NCBI RefSeq assembly: GCF_017565425.1
Contig: NZ_JAGEMK010000005.1
Location: 62,001 to 126,000 of the forward strand
Reading direction: 5' to 3'
DNA: 64,000 nt
DNA from: Actinotalea soli
GTDB lineage: Bacteria; Actinomycetota; Actinomycetes; Actinomycetales; Cellulomonadaceae
A program made the position numbers and the translations under genes. Of this stretch, positions 57,007 through 64,000 are shown one piece after another (the stretch's first letter is position 1; each line of letters opens with the position of its first letter). Under the pieces are notes generated by a model. That model saw only the letters and a program-made list of their open reading frames with translations, was not told the origin of the DNA and searched no databases.

Positions 57007-57831
57007 CTAGGGCTCCCACGGCGCGATGGTCACGCCGAGGGCGGCGAGCCGCTCGGCGCCGCCGTCCGGGGCGGTCAGGACCCACACGCCCTCGGGCCCG
57101 ATGGCCACGGTGTGCTCCCAGTGCGCGGCACGCTGACCGTCCATGGTCACGACCGTCCAGTCGTCCTCGAGCACCTGCGTGGCCCGCGATCCCCGGGTCA
57201 GCATCGGCTCGACGGCCACGCAGAGCCCGGCCCGGAGCCGCGGGCCCTTGTCGCGGGTCCGGTAGTTGAGCACCTCCGGTGGCTGGTGCATGGCGCTGCC
57301 GATCCCGTGTCCGACGTACTCCTGCACGATCCCGTAGCCCGTGCCGGAGGCCGCCACCACGTCCTCGACGGCATCGCCCACGACGCCGAGCCGGTCGCCC
57401 TTGGCCAGGGCCGCGATCCCGGCCCACATGGCCTGCTCGGTGGCGTCGCTCAGTGCGAGGTCACCGGGATCGGCGTCGGGGAGGACGGTGGTGAAGGCTG
57501 CGTCGCCGTGCCACCCGTCCACGACCGCGCCGCAGTCGACCGAGACCACGTCGCCGGGCCCGAGCACCCGCGGACCGGGGATGCCGTGCACGATCTCGTC
57601 GTTGACCGAGACGCAGATCGACGCCGGGTAGCCGTGGTACCCGAGGAAGGAGGACGTCGCCCCGGCCTCGGCGAGGGTCGCGGCGGCGACGTCGTCGAGG
57701 TCGGCCGTCGTCACGCCGGGCCGCATCGCCTCGCGGACGGTGCGGTGGATGTCGGCCACGACGAGGCCCGCACGACGCATGGTCTGCACCTGCGCGGCCG
57801 TCTTGTACTCGATCTTCTCGCGTCCGAACAT
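57007..57831 (-). CDS. map: Methionine aminopeptidase type I
   Basis: 274 residues from MFGREKIEYK. Two-metal site: D in VSVDCGAVVDGWHGDAAF, H in YVGHGIGSAMHQPPEV, E in VAVEPMLT and WEHTVAIG. ATG at 57831, 13 nt after the adk stop. Cleaves initiator Met after deformylation (a def gene is also in the window). Confidence 0.97.
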   Translation of the reverse strand: MFGREKIEYKTAAQVQTMRRAGLVVADIHRTVREAMRPGVTTADLDDVAAATLAEAGATSSFLGYHGYPASICVSVNDEIVHGIPGPRVLGPGDVVSVDCGAVVDGWHGDAAFTTVLPDADPGDLALSDATEQAMWAGIAALAKGDRLGVVGDAVEDVVAASGTGYGIVQEYVGHGIGSAMHQPPEVLNYRTRDKGPRLRAGLCVAVEPMLTRGSRATQVLEDDWTVVTMDGQRAAHWEHTVAIGPEGVWVLTAPDGGAERLAALGVTIAPWEP

Positions 57832-57844
57832 CGGCGGAGAGCCC

Positions 57845-58420
57845 TCAGGCCGCAGGGGTCGACGCGGCGACCACGCGGGCCGTGACCTCGTCGATGGTGC
57901 CGATCCCGTCGACGCGGACGAGGAGGCCACGCTCGGCGTAGGCCGAGGTGAGCGGAGCGGTCTGCTCGGCGTAGATGTCCAGCCGCCGGGCGATCGCCTC
58001 CTCGGTGTCGTCCTCACGGCCCTCGGTCTCGGCCCGCTGGCGCAGCCGGGTGAGGAGCTCGGACCGGTCGGCGGTCAGCTCGACCACGCGGTCGAGGGCC
58101 ACCCCGAGGCTGGTGAGGATGTCGTCGAGCTCGACGACCTGCGCGGCGTTGCGCGGGTACCCGTCGAGGATGAAGCCGCCGGCCGCGTCGGACTGACCGA
58201 GCCGGTCCCGCACCATCGCGTTGGTGACCTCGTCGGGCACGAGGTCTCCCTTGGAGGTGTACGACTGCGCGAGGACACCGAGCTCGGTGCCGCCCTTGAT
58301 GTTGGCGCGGAAGATGTCGCCGGTCGAGATCGCCGGGACGCCCAGCCGCTCGGCGAGCCGCTGGGCCTGGGTGCCCTTGCCGGCTCCCTGCGGGCCCATG
58401 ATCACCAGACGTGAGCTCAC
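57845..58420 (-). CDS. adk: Adenylate kinase
   Basis: 191 residues: P-loop GPQGAGKGTQAQRLAERL, ISTGDIFRANI, ILDGYPRNAAQ. Short-LID form without zinc cysteines, as in other Actinobacteria. GTG at 58420 overlaps the secY stop (GTGA). Confidence 0.97.
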   Translation of the reverse strand: MSSRLVIMGPQGAGKGTQAQRLAERLGVPAISTGDIFRANIKGGTELGVLAQSYTSKGDLVPDEVTNAMVRDRLGQSDAAGGFILDGYPRNAAQVVELDDILTSLGVALDRVVELTADRSELLTRLRQRAETEGREDDTEEAIARRLDIYAEQTAPLTSAYAERGLLVRVDGIGTIDEVTARVVAASTPAA

Positions 58421-59715
58421 CGCAGGAACCCTTCGTAGTGCCGCTGCTGGAGCTGAGACTCGATCTGCTTGACGGTCTCGAGGCCCACGCCGACGACGAT
58501 GAGGATGGACGCCCCGCCGAACGGGATGTTCGCGCCGACCCCGAGCCAGATGAACACGAGCAGCGGGATGAGGGCGACGAAGGCGAGGTAGACCGACCCG
58601 GGAGCGGTGATGCGGGAGATCACGTAGTCGAGGTACTCGGCCGTGGGGCGCCCTGCCCGGATGCCCGGGATGAAGCCGCCGTACTTCTTCATGTTGTCTG
58701 CGACCTCGTCCGGGTTGAACGTGATCGCTGTGTAGAAGTACGCGAAGAAGATGATGAGGACCAGGTAGAGCGCGATGTGCAGCGGGGCCTCGGGAGCGGC
58801 GACGTAGGTCGACAACCAGATCACCCACCCCGCGGTCTGGTCGCCGAACTGAGCGGCGAGACCCGGGATCGCGAGCAACGAGGAGGCGAAGATGACCGGG
58901 ATGATCCCCGCCATGTTGATCTTGATCGGGATGTAGGTGCTCGACCCGCCGTACATCTTCCGGCCGACCATCCGCTTGGCGTACTGCACGGGGATGCGTC
59001 GCTGGGACTGCTCGACGAAGACCACGAGGGCGATCACGAGCAGGATCACGAGCATCACGATCACGAAGTTCGTGAGGCCGTTCTCGCCACCGGCGATCGA
59101 CCACATCGCACCGGGGAAGGTGGCCGCGATCGAGGTGAAGATCAGGAGCGACATGCCGTTGCCGATGCCCCGCTCGCTGATGAGCTCCCCGAGCCACATG
59201 ATCAGCGCGGTGCCGGCGGTCATCGTGATGACCATGAGGACGATCGTGGTGACCGAGTCGTCCGGGATGAGCGGCACAGGGCACTCGGGGAAGAGCAGGT
59301 TGTTGCGGGCGACCGTGATGACGGTGGTCGACTGCAGGATCGCCAGCCCGATCGTCATGTACCGCGTGTACTGGGTGAGCTGGGCGGTGCCCTGCTGGCC
59401 CTCCTTGTGGAGGGCCTCGAAGCGCGGGATGACCACGCGCAGCAGCTGGGTGATGATGCTCGCCGTGATGTACGGCATGATCCCCAGCGCGAACACCGAG
59501 AGCTGGAGCAGCGCCCCACCGCTGAACAGGTTCACCAGACCGAGCAGGTCGTTGGTGCCGTCCATCGACGCGACGCACTGCTGCACGTTGCCGTAGTCCA
59601 CACCCGGGGTCGGGATGAAGGACCCCACCCGGAAGATCACCATGATGGAGATCGTGAACAGCAGCTTGCGCCGCAGGTCGGGCGTCCGGAACGCCCGCAC
59701 GAATGCGCTGAGCAC
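58417..59715 (-). CDS. secY: Preprotein translocase subunit SecY
   Basis: 432 residues with ten hydrophobic segments, the core of the SecYEG channel. LRRKLLFTISIMVIFRVGSF start, PYITASIITQLL, GIIPVIFASS and TFFSYFYT-like FFAYFYTAITFNPDEVADN. GTG at 59715 with GGAGG. Opens the secY-adk-map group after a hairpin. Confidence 0.98.
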   Translation of the reverse strand: MLSAFVRAFRTPDLRRKLLFTISIMVIFRVGSFIPTPGVDYGNVQQCVASMDGTNDLLGLVNLFSGGALLQLSVFALGIMPYITASIITQLLRVVIPRFEALHKEGQQGTAQLTQYTRYMTIGLAILQSTTVITVARNNLLFPECPVPLIPDDSVTTIVLMVITMTAGTALIMWLGELISERGIGNGMSLLIFTSIAATFPGAMWSIAGGENGLTNFVIVMLVILLVIALVVFVEQSQRRIPVQYAKRMVGRKMYGGSSTYIPIKINMAGIIPVIFASSLLAIPGLAAQFGDQTAGWVIWLSTYVAAPEAPLHIALYLVLIIFFAYFYTAITFNPDEVADNMKKYGGFIPGIRAGRPTAEYLDYVISRITAPGSVYLAFVALIPLLVFIWLGVGANIPFGGASILIVVGVGLETVKQIESQLQQRHYEGFLR

Positions 59716-59801
59716 TAGTCCTCCTGCTCCGCCCGAGAGCGGTGTGTCGTCATGCCGGTGCCCCGGCGTACGGGTTGATCACCCGCGGGAGGCCGCTTGG
59801 A

Positions 59802-59807
59802 ACCCTA
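59802..59807 (-). promoter_or_regulatory. Candidate -10 box of secY-adk-map
   Basis: TAGGGT on the minus strand, between the rplO hairpin and secY, in the only AT-richer patch of the gap. No clear -35. Would leave a leader of ~80 nt. Confidence 0.35.
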
Positions 59808-59831
59808 ACCGACGTCCGACCCGGGACGGCA

Positions 59832-59866
59832 CAGGGGCCGGGTCGCGCGTCGCGTCCCGGCCCCTG
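59832..59866 (-). terminator. Hairpin between rplO and secY
   Basis: 11-bp stem (59832-59842 with 59856-59866, CAGGGGCCGGG) and an inner CGCG/CGCG pairing, 7 nt after the rplO stop. Likely terminates or attenuates the ribosomal part of the spc operon. Confidence 0.7.
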
Positions 59867-59873
59867 GTCCATC

Positions 59874-60629
59874 TCAGTCCTGGTCGACGGACCCGCCAGC
59901 GGCGAGGATCTTCTCCTTGGCCGAGGCCGAGACCGCCTGCACCTGGACGTTGAGCTTGACGCTCACGTCGCCGCTGCCGAGGACCTTGACCGGCGAGCCC
60001 TTGCGGACCGCGCCCTTGGCCACGAGGTCCTCGACCGTCACGTCGCCACCCTGCGGGTACAGCGAGGCGAGGCTGTCCAGGTTGACCACCTGGTACTCCA
60101 CGCGGAACGGGTTCCTGAACCCACGGAGCTTGGGCAGCCGCATGTGCAGCGGCATCTGCCCGCCCTCGAACCGCTCAGGCACCTGGTAACGGGCCTTGGT
60201 GCCCTTGGTGCCTCGTCCGGCGGTCTTGCCCTTGGACGCCTCACCACGACCCACACGGGTCTTGGCGGTCTTCGCGCCGGGTGCAGGCCGCAGGTGGTGC
60301 AGCTTGAGCGTGCCGCCGGCACCTTCGGTGGTCGACGACCCCTTGGTGGCCGAGGACTTCGTCGTCGATGCCTTCGCCGCGGGGGCCTTCGACGCCGACG
60401 CCGTGGGCTCGGAGGCCTTGGCTGCGGACGTGCTCGGCTTCTCGGCCTTGGCGGCCGAGCCCTCGGTCTTGGCCTTGCTGGCCGTCCCGGCGGACTTCGT
60501 GGTGCTGCTCTTGGCCTTGGCGGGCTTGTCGGCCGCCGCGGTCTTCGCTGCAGCCGTCTTGCTCGCGGGCTTCTTGGTGGGAGCCGCGGCCGAGGTGTCC
60601 TCGGACGGGTCCTTGGTGCTGTCTGCCAT
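59874..60629 (-). CDS. rplO: 50S ribosomal protein L15 with long N-terminal extension
   Basis: 251 residues. The L15 core begins at ~105 ([23 protein letters not shown]) and ends [12 protein letters not shown]. The first ~104 residues are a low-complexity Ala/Lys/Ser/Thr tail resembling histone H1 or HupB tails. There is no Met/Val start at the normal position, and the ATG at 60629 sits 2 nt from the rpmD stop, so the tail is probably translated. Usual L15 is about 147 residues. Confidence 0.95.
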   Translation of the reverse strand: MADSTKDPSEDTSAAAPTKKPASKTAAAKTAAADKPAKAKSSTTKSAGTASKAKTEGSAAKAEKPSTSAAKASEPTASASKAPAAKASTTKSSATKGSSTTEGAGGTLKLHHLRPAPGAKTAKTRVGRGEASKGKTAGRGTKGTKARYQVPERFEGGQMPLHMRLPKLRGFRNPFRVEYQVVNLDSLASLYPQGGDVTVEDLVAKGAVRKGSPVKVLGSGDVSVKLNVQVQAVSASAKEKILAAGGSVDQD

Positions 60630-60631
60630 GG

Positions 60632-60814
60632 TCAGTCGACCTCCTCGACGGTGACGAGGTGCGCCACCGTGACGACCATGCCGCGGATCTCAGGACGGTC
60701 CTCCTTGACGACGACGTCGCCGATGCGCTTGAGGCCGAGGGTCCGCAGCGTGTCGCGCTGGTTCTGCTTGCCGCCGATGGCGGACTTGGTCTGGGTCACC
60801 TTGAGACGAGCCAT
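60632..60814 (-). CDS. rpmD: 50S ribosomal protein L30
   Basis: 60 residues, [20 protein letters not shown] with [15 protein letters not shown], standard length. Start shares a base with the rpsE stop (TGATG). Confidence 0.97.
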   Translation of the reverse strand: MARLKVTQTKSAIGGKQNQRDTLRTLGLKRIGDVVVKEDRPEIRGMVVTVAHLVTVEEVD

Positions 60815-61443
60815 CAGGCACCTGCCTTCGCGGCGACGCCCTTGGCACGGGCACGCAGCATCGAGGCCGGCGTGACGTGCTCGAGGGGCAGGCCACGACG
60901 AGCGGCCACGGCCTCGGGCTCCTCGAGCCCGCGCAGAGCAGCCACCGTGGCGTGCACGATGTTGATCGCGTTGGTCGAGCCCATCGACTTGGAGAGCACG
61001 TCGTGGATCCCGGCGCACTCCAGGACGGCGCGCACCGGTCCACCGGCGATCACACCGGTACCCGGGGACGCGGGCCGCAGGAAGACGACTCCGGCCGCGG
61101 CCTCACCCGTGATGGGGTGCGGGATCGTGCCCTGGATGCGGGGGACGCGGAAGAAGCTCTTCTTCGCCTCCTCGACGCCCTTCGCGATCGCGGCGGGCAC
61201 CTCCTTGGCCTTGCCGTAGCCGACACCGACGGTGCCGTCGCCGTCGCCCACGACGACAAGCGCCGTGAAGCTGAAGCGTCGACCGCCCTTGACGACCTTC
61301 GAGACGCGGTTGATGGTCACCACGCGCTCGAGGAAGGCGCTCTTGTCGGGCGCGTCGCCGCGGCGACCGCCGCCGTCCCGACGACCGCCGTCACGGCCGC
61401 CGCCGGCCTGACCGCCGGTGTTGCTGCGCTGAGGTGCAGCCAT
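60814..61443 (-). CDS. rpsE: 30S ribosomal protein S5
   Basis: 209 residues from [11 protein letters not shown]; Gly/Arg/Asp-rich N-terminal ~35 residues, then [36 protein letters not shown] and [22 protein letters not shown] at 61443 with GAGGA upstream. Confidence 0.98.
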   Translation of the reverse strand: MAAPQRSNTGGQAGGGRDGGRRDGGGRRGDAPDKSAFLERVVTINRVSKVVKGGRRFSFTALVVVGDGDGTVGVGYGKAKEVPAAIAKGVEEAKKSFFRVPRIQGTIPHPITGEAAAGVVFLRPASPGTGVIAGGPVRAVLECAGIHDVLSKSMGSTNAINIVHATVAALRGLEEPEAVAARRGLPLEHVTPASMLRARAKGVAAKAGA

Positions 61444-61483
61444 CAGTGAATCCTCTTCTTCCGAACGGGAGTGGTGGTCGTCG

Positions 61484-61855
61484 TCACAGGGACAGCCCGC
61501 CCTCGCGGGCGCCGTCGGCGACCGCTGCGACCCGGCCGTGGTACTTGTTCCCACCACGGTCGAAGACGACGGCCTCGACGCCGGCGGCCTTGGCGCGCTC
61601 GGCGATGAGCTCGCCGACACGCTTGGCCTTGGCGACCTTGTCGCCGTCCAGGGCGCGCAGGTCGACCTCGAGGGTCGACGCGGAGGCGACCGTGCGGCCG
61701 ACCGAGTCGTCGACGACCTGGGCGACCATGTGCCGGCTGGACCGGCTCACGACCAGGCGGGGACGCTGCGGGGTGCCTGAGACCTTCTTGCGCAGTCGCA
61801 GGTGACGGCGGGCGCGGGCTACTGCCTTGCCCTTGCCACGAATGGTGAGTGCCAC
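61484..61855 (-). CDS. rplR: 50S ribosomal protein L18
   Basis: 123 residues: [52 protein letters not shown] at 61855, one base from the rplF stop. Confidence 0.97.
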   Translation of the reverse strand: MALTIRGKGKAVARARRHLRLRKKVSGTPQRPRLVVSRSSRHMVAQVVDDSVGRTVASASTLEVDLRALDGDKVAKAKRVGELIAERAKAAGVEAVVFDRGGNKYHGRVAAVADGAREGGLSL

Positions 61856-61856
61856 G

Positions 61857-62393
61857 TTACTTACCAGCCTTTCCGGCCTTGCGGCGGACGACCTCGCCGG
61901 CGTAGCGCACGCCCTTGCCCTTGTAGGGCTCGGGCTTGCGGATCTTGCGGATGTTCGCAGCGACCTCGCCGACCTGCTGCTTGTCGATGCCGCTCACCGA
62001 GAAACGGGTGGGCGACTCGACAGCGAAGGTGATGCCCTGCGGGGCCTGCACGACGACCGGGTGGCTGAAGCCGAGGGCGAACTCGAGGTCCGATCCCTTG
62101 GCGGTCACGCGGTAGCCGGTCCCGACGATCTCGAGCTTCTTCTCGTAGCCGGCGGTGACGCCGGTGACGAGGTTGGCGAGCAGCGTCCGGGTGAGGCCGT
62201 GCAGCGATCGCGACGCACGCTCGTCGTCAGGTCGGGCGACCACGAGGGTGCCGTCCTCCTGCACGACCGTGATCGGCGCGGGGATGGTGTGGGACAGCTG
62301 TCCCTTGGGGCCCTTGACGGTCACCGCGGCGCCGTCGATGGTGACGTCCACGCCGGTCGGGACCGGGACGGGGACCTTGCCAATTCGAGACAT
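61857..62393 (-). CDS. rplF: 50S ribosomal protein L6
   Basis: 178 residues: [30 protein letters not shown], and [20 protein letters not shown] at the end. Confidence 0.98.
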   Translation of the reverse strand: MSRIGKVPVPVPTGVDVTIDGAAVTVKGPKGQLSHTIPAPITVVQEDGTLVVARPDDERASRSLHGLTRTLLANLVTGVTAGYEKKLEIVGTGYRVTAKGSDLEFALGFSHPVVVQAPQGITFAVESPTRFSVSGIDKQQVGEVAANIRKIRKPEPYKGKGVRYAGEVVRRKAGKAGK

Positions 62394-62416
62394 GGTTCTC
62401 TCCTCTCGGTCTCGGG

Positions 62417-62815
62417 CTACCAGACGTAGGCGAGGACTTCCCCACCTACGCCCTTCGTGGCGGCCTGCTTGTCGGTCAGGAGGCCGGAGGACGTGGACAG
62501 GATCGCCACGCCGAGGCCGCCCAGCACACGGGGCAGGTTGGTCGACTTCGCGTACACACGCAGGCCCGGCTTGGACACGCGGCGCACACCCGCGAGCGAG
62601 CGCTCACGGTTCGGGCCGAACTTGAGCTGGATGGTGAGGTTCTTGCCCACCGGCGCGTCCTCGACGCTCCAGCTCGCGATGTAGCCCTCGGCCTGGAGGA
62701 TCTCAGCGATGTGAGACTTCAGCTTCGAGAACGGCATCGTCACGGAGTCGTGGTACGCGGAGTTCGCGTTACGCAGACGGGTCAGCATGTCTGCGATCGG
62801 GTCGGTCATCGTCAT
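62417..62815 (-). CDS. rpsH: 30S ribosomal protein S8
   Basis: 132 residues, [20 protein letters not shown] and a C-terminal [20 protein letters not shown]. Start at 62815 with GAAGG upstream; an internal ATG two codons later is an alternative. Confidence 0.98.
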   Translation of the reverse strand: MTMTDPIADMLTRLRNANSAYHDSVTMPFSKLKSHIAEILQAEGYIASWSVEDAPVGKNLTIQLKFGPNRERSLAGVRRVSKPGLRVYAKSTNLPRVLGGLGVAILSTSSGLLTDKQAATKGVGGEVLAYVW

Positions 62816-62882
62816 CGGGCTTGTGCCCTTCCTCGCCGGGGTATCCCCGCGCTAGTGCGCAAGGGGACCTGCGACGTAGTTG

Positions 62883-63068
62883 TTACCAGCTGCTCTTGGT
62901 GACGCCGGGAAGCTCACCACGGTGCGCCATCTGGCGCAGGCAGATCCGGCAGAGGCCGAACTTGCGGTAGACCGAGTGCGGACGGCCGCACTTCTGGCAC
63001 CGGGTGTAGGCGCGCACGCTGAACTTGGGCTTGCGTGCCGCCTTCTTGATGAGGGCAGTCTTCGCCAT
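62883..63068 (-). CDS. rpsN: 30S ribosomal protein S14 type Z
   Basis: 61 residues with two CxxC zinc pairs (RCQKCGRPH and LCRICLRQM), the zinc-binding short form. Zinc-free S14 paralogues are often elsewhere in Actinobacteria under Zur. Confidence 0.98.
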   Translation of the reverse strand: MAKTALIKKAARKPKFSVRAYTRCQKCGRPHSVYRKFGLCRICLRQMAHRGELPGVTKSSW

Positions 63069-63069
63069 G

Positions 63070-63639
63070 TCAGTTCTCCTTGAAGGGGAAGCCCAGACGG
63101 CGGAGCAGCGAACGGCCCTCGTCGTCGGTGGTCGCGGTCGTCACGATCGTGATGTCCATGCCACGCACCCGGTCGGTCTTGTCGGGGTCGATCTCGTGGA
63201 ACATCACCTGCTCGGTCAGGCCGAAGGTGTAGTTGCCGTGCCCGTCGAACTGCTTGGGCGACAGACCGCGGAAGTCACGGATGCGGGGAAGGGCCAGCGA
63301 GACCAGGCGGTCTGCGAACTCCCACATCCGGTCTCCGCGCAGCGTGACGTGCGCACCGATGGGCATGCCCTCACGGAGCTTGAACTGGGCGATCGACTTG
63401 CGGGCCTTGGTGACCTGGGGCTTCTGCCCCGTGATCGCGGTCAGGTCGCGGATCGCGCCCTCGATCAGCTTGGAGTCCTTGGCGGCGTCCCCGACACCCA
63501 TGTTCACGACGATCTTCGTGAGCCGGGCGACCTGGTTGATGTTCTCGTGGCCGAACTCCTCACGCAGGCCGGGGAGGATCTCCTCGGCGTAGCGCGTCTT
63601 GAGGCGCGGCGCGACCTTGGTCTCAGTCGTGGTGCTCAT
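63070..63639 (-). CDS. rplE: 50S ribosomal protein L5
   Basis: 189 residues: [57 protein letters not shown]. Start overlaps the rplX stop by one base. Confidence 0.98.
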   Translation of the reverse strand: MSTTTETKVAPRLKTRYAEEILPGLREEFGHENINQVARLTKIVVNMGVGDAAKDSKLIEGAIRDLTAITGQKPQVTKARKSIAQFKLREGMPIGAHVTLRGDRMWEFADRLVSLALPRIRDFRGLSPKQFDGHGNYTFGLTEQVMFHEIDPDKTDRVRGMDITIVTTATTDDEGRSLLRRLGFPFKEN

Positions 63640-63980
63640 CAGATGTCCTTACCGGAGCGCTTGGCCACGCGGACCCGCACGGTGCGGGTCCGGCCGTCGC
63701 GCTCGATCTCCTCGGTGCGGTACCCGACCCGGGTGCCCTTCTTGGTCTCCGGGTCGACCAGCATGACGTTGCTGACGTGGATGGCGGCCTCGACGGTCTC
63801 GATGCCCCCGGTCCGCGTCCCGCGGCTCGACTGGCCCGCCTTGACGTGCTTGGTCACGCGCTGGACACCCTCGACCACGATGCGGTCGGTCTCCGAGAAG
63901 ACCTCCAGCACGCGGCCCTGCTTGCCCTTGTCGCGGCCCGAGATGACGACGACGAGGTCGCCCTTCTTGATCTTTGCCAT
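63639..63980 (-). CDS. rplX: 50S ribosomal protein L24
   Basis: 113 residues: [23 protein letters not shown] motif, [14 protein letters not shown], and a [20 protein letters not shown] tail. ATG at 63980, 2 nt from the L14 stop. Confidence 0.98.
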   Translation of the reverse strand: MAKIKKGDLVVVISGRDKGKQGRVLEVFSETDRIVVEGVQRVTKHVKAGQSSRGTRTGGIETVEAAIHVSNVMLVDPETKKGTRVGYRTEEIERDGRTRTVRVRVAKRSGKDI

Positions 63981-63982
63981 GG

Positions 63983-64000
63983 TCAGAGCACCTCCGGCGC
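63983..64000 (-). CDS. rplN: 50S ribosomal protein L14, last codons
   Basis: Only the C-terminal APEVL-stop is in the window (TGA at 63983-63985). APEVL is the conserved L14 end, and L14 precedes L24 in the spc operon. The rest lies beyond the window. Confidence 0.85.

Overview
This is a contiguous stretch of very GC-rich (about 70% or more by eye), gene-dense chromosome from an actinobacterium. A WhiB protein, GuaB3 beside GuaB, an ANTAR protein, an F420-type LLM oxidoreductase and a large polyphosphate-glucokinase-like ROK protein all point to Actinobacteria. The order rpsK-rpoA-rplQ without rpsD, and the linkage truA / rplM-rpsI / glmM / coaA-glmS-acpS-nnr / alr-tsaE-tsaB-rimI-tsaD / groES / whiB / guaB-guaB3, fit Micrococcales (an Intrasporangiaceae/Dermatophilaceae-like genus is my guess, not proven). 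No tRNA, rRNA, CRISPR, IS element or phage gene was seen.

Layout. 1-2.7 kb: 3' part of ackA and a TPR-GGDEF diguanylate cyclase. 2.8-9.8 kb: PTS block on the minus strand (ptsH-ptsI; then deoR-fruK-EIIC-EIIB-EIIA-Zn dehydrogenase as one operon for a mannitol-type polyol). 10-15.8 kb: guaB3, a DJ-1/PfpI protein, an exonuclease, an inositol-phosphatase-like protein, guaB and a degenerate response regulator. 16-19.3 kb: MerR/B12-fold regulator, WhiB3/WhiD-type regulator, a NaChBac-type sodium channel and groES under two CIRCE operators. 19.3-23.2 kb: methyltransferase, GCS2 ligase, and a padR cassette with two membrane proteins, the second frameshifted. 23.3-34 kb: t6A and S18-acetylation genes (tsaD, rimI, tsaB, tsaE), alr, a P-loop kinase, nnr, LLM oxidoreductase, acpS, glmS, coaA. 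34-43.8 kb: DedA protein, deformylase, glmM, rpsI-rplM, ABC-F ATPase, DUF5709 protein, GAF-ANTAR protein, truA, ROK kinase, alpha/beta hydrolase. 43.9-64 kb: the spc/alpha ribosomal superoperon on the minus strand (rplN end, rplX, rplE, rpsN, rpsH, rplF, rplR, rpsE, rpmD, rplO, secY, adk, map, ... infA, rpmJ, rpsM, rpsK, rpoA, rplQ).

The most unusual feature is inside that superoperon: between map and infA, normally neighbours, sit an 852-residue LuxR/LAL-type regulator and a 2287-residue secreted, sortase-anchored surface protein, both co-oriented with the ribosomal genes. The surface protein has only 12 lysines, eight of which mark the starts of eight successive beta-sandwich-like modules, which suggests a fibre stabilised by Lys isopeptide bonds and placed under growth-linked transcription. 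Other points: many genes have a TANNNT box 6-7 nt before the start codon and no Shine-Dalgarno (leaderless mRNAs), two GC-rich minisatellites lie between genes, L15 has a histone-H1-like N-terminal tail, and groES stands alone without groEL.
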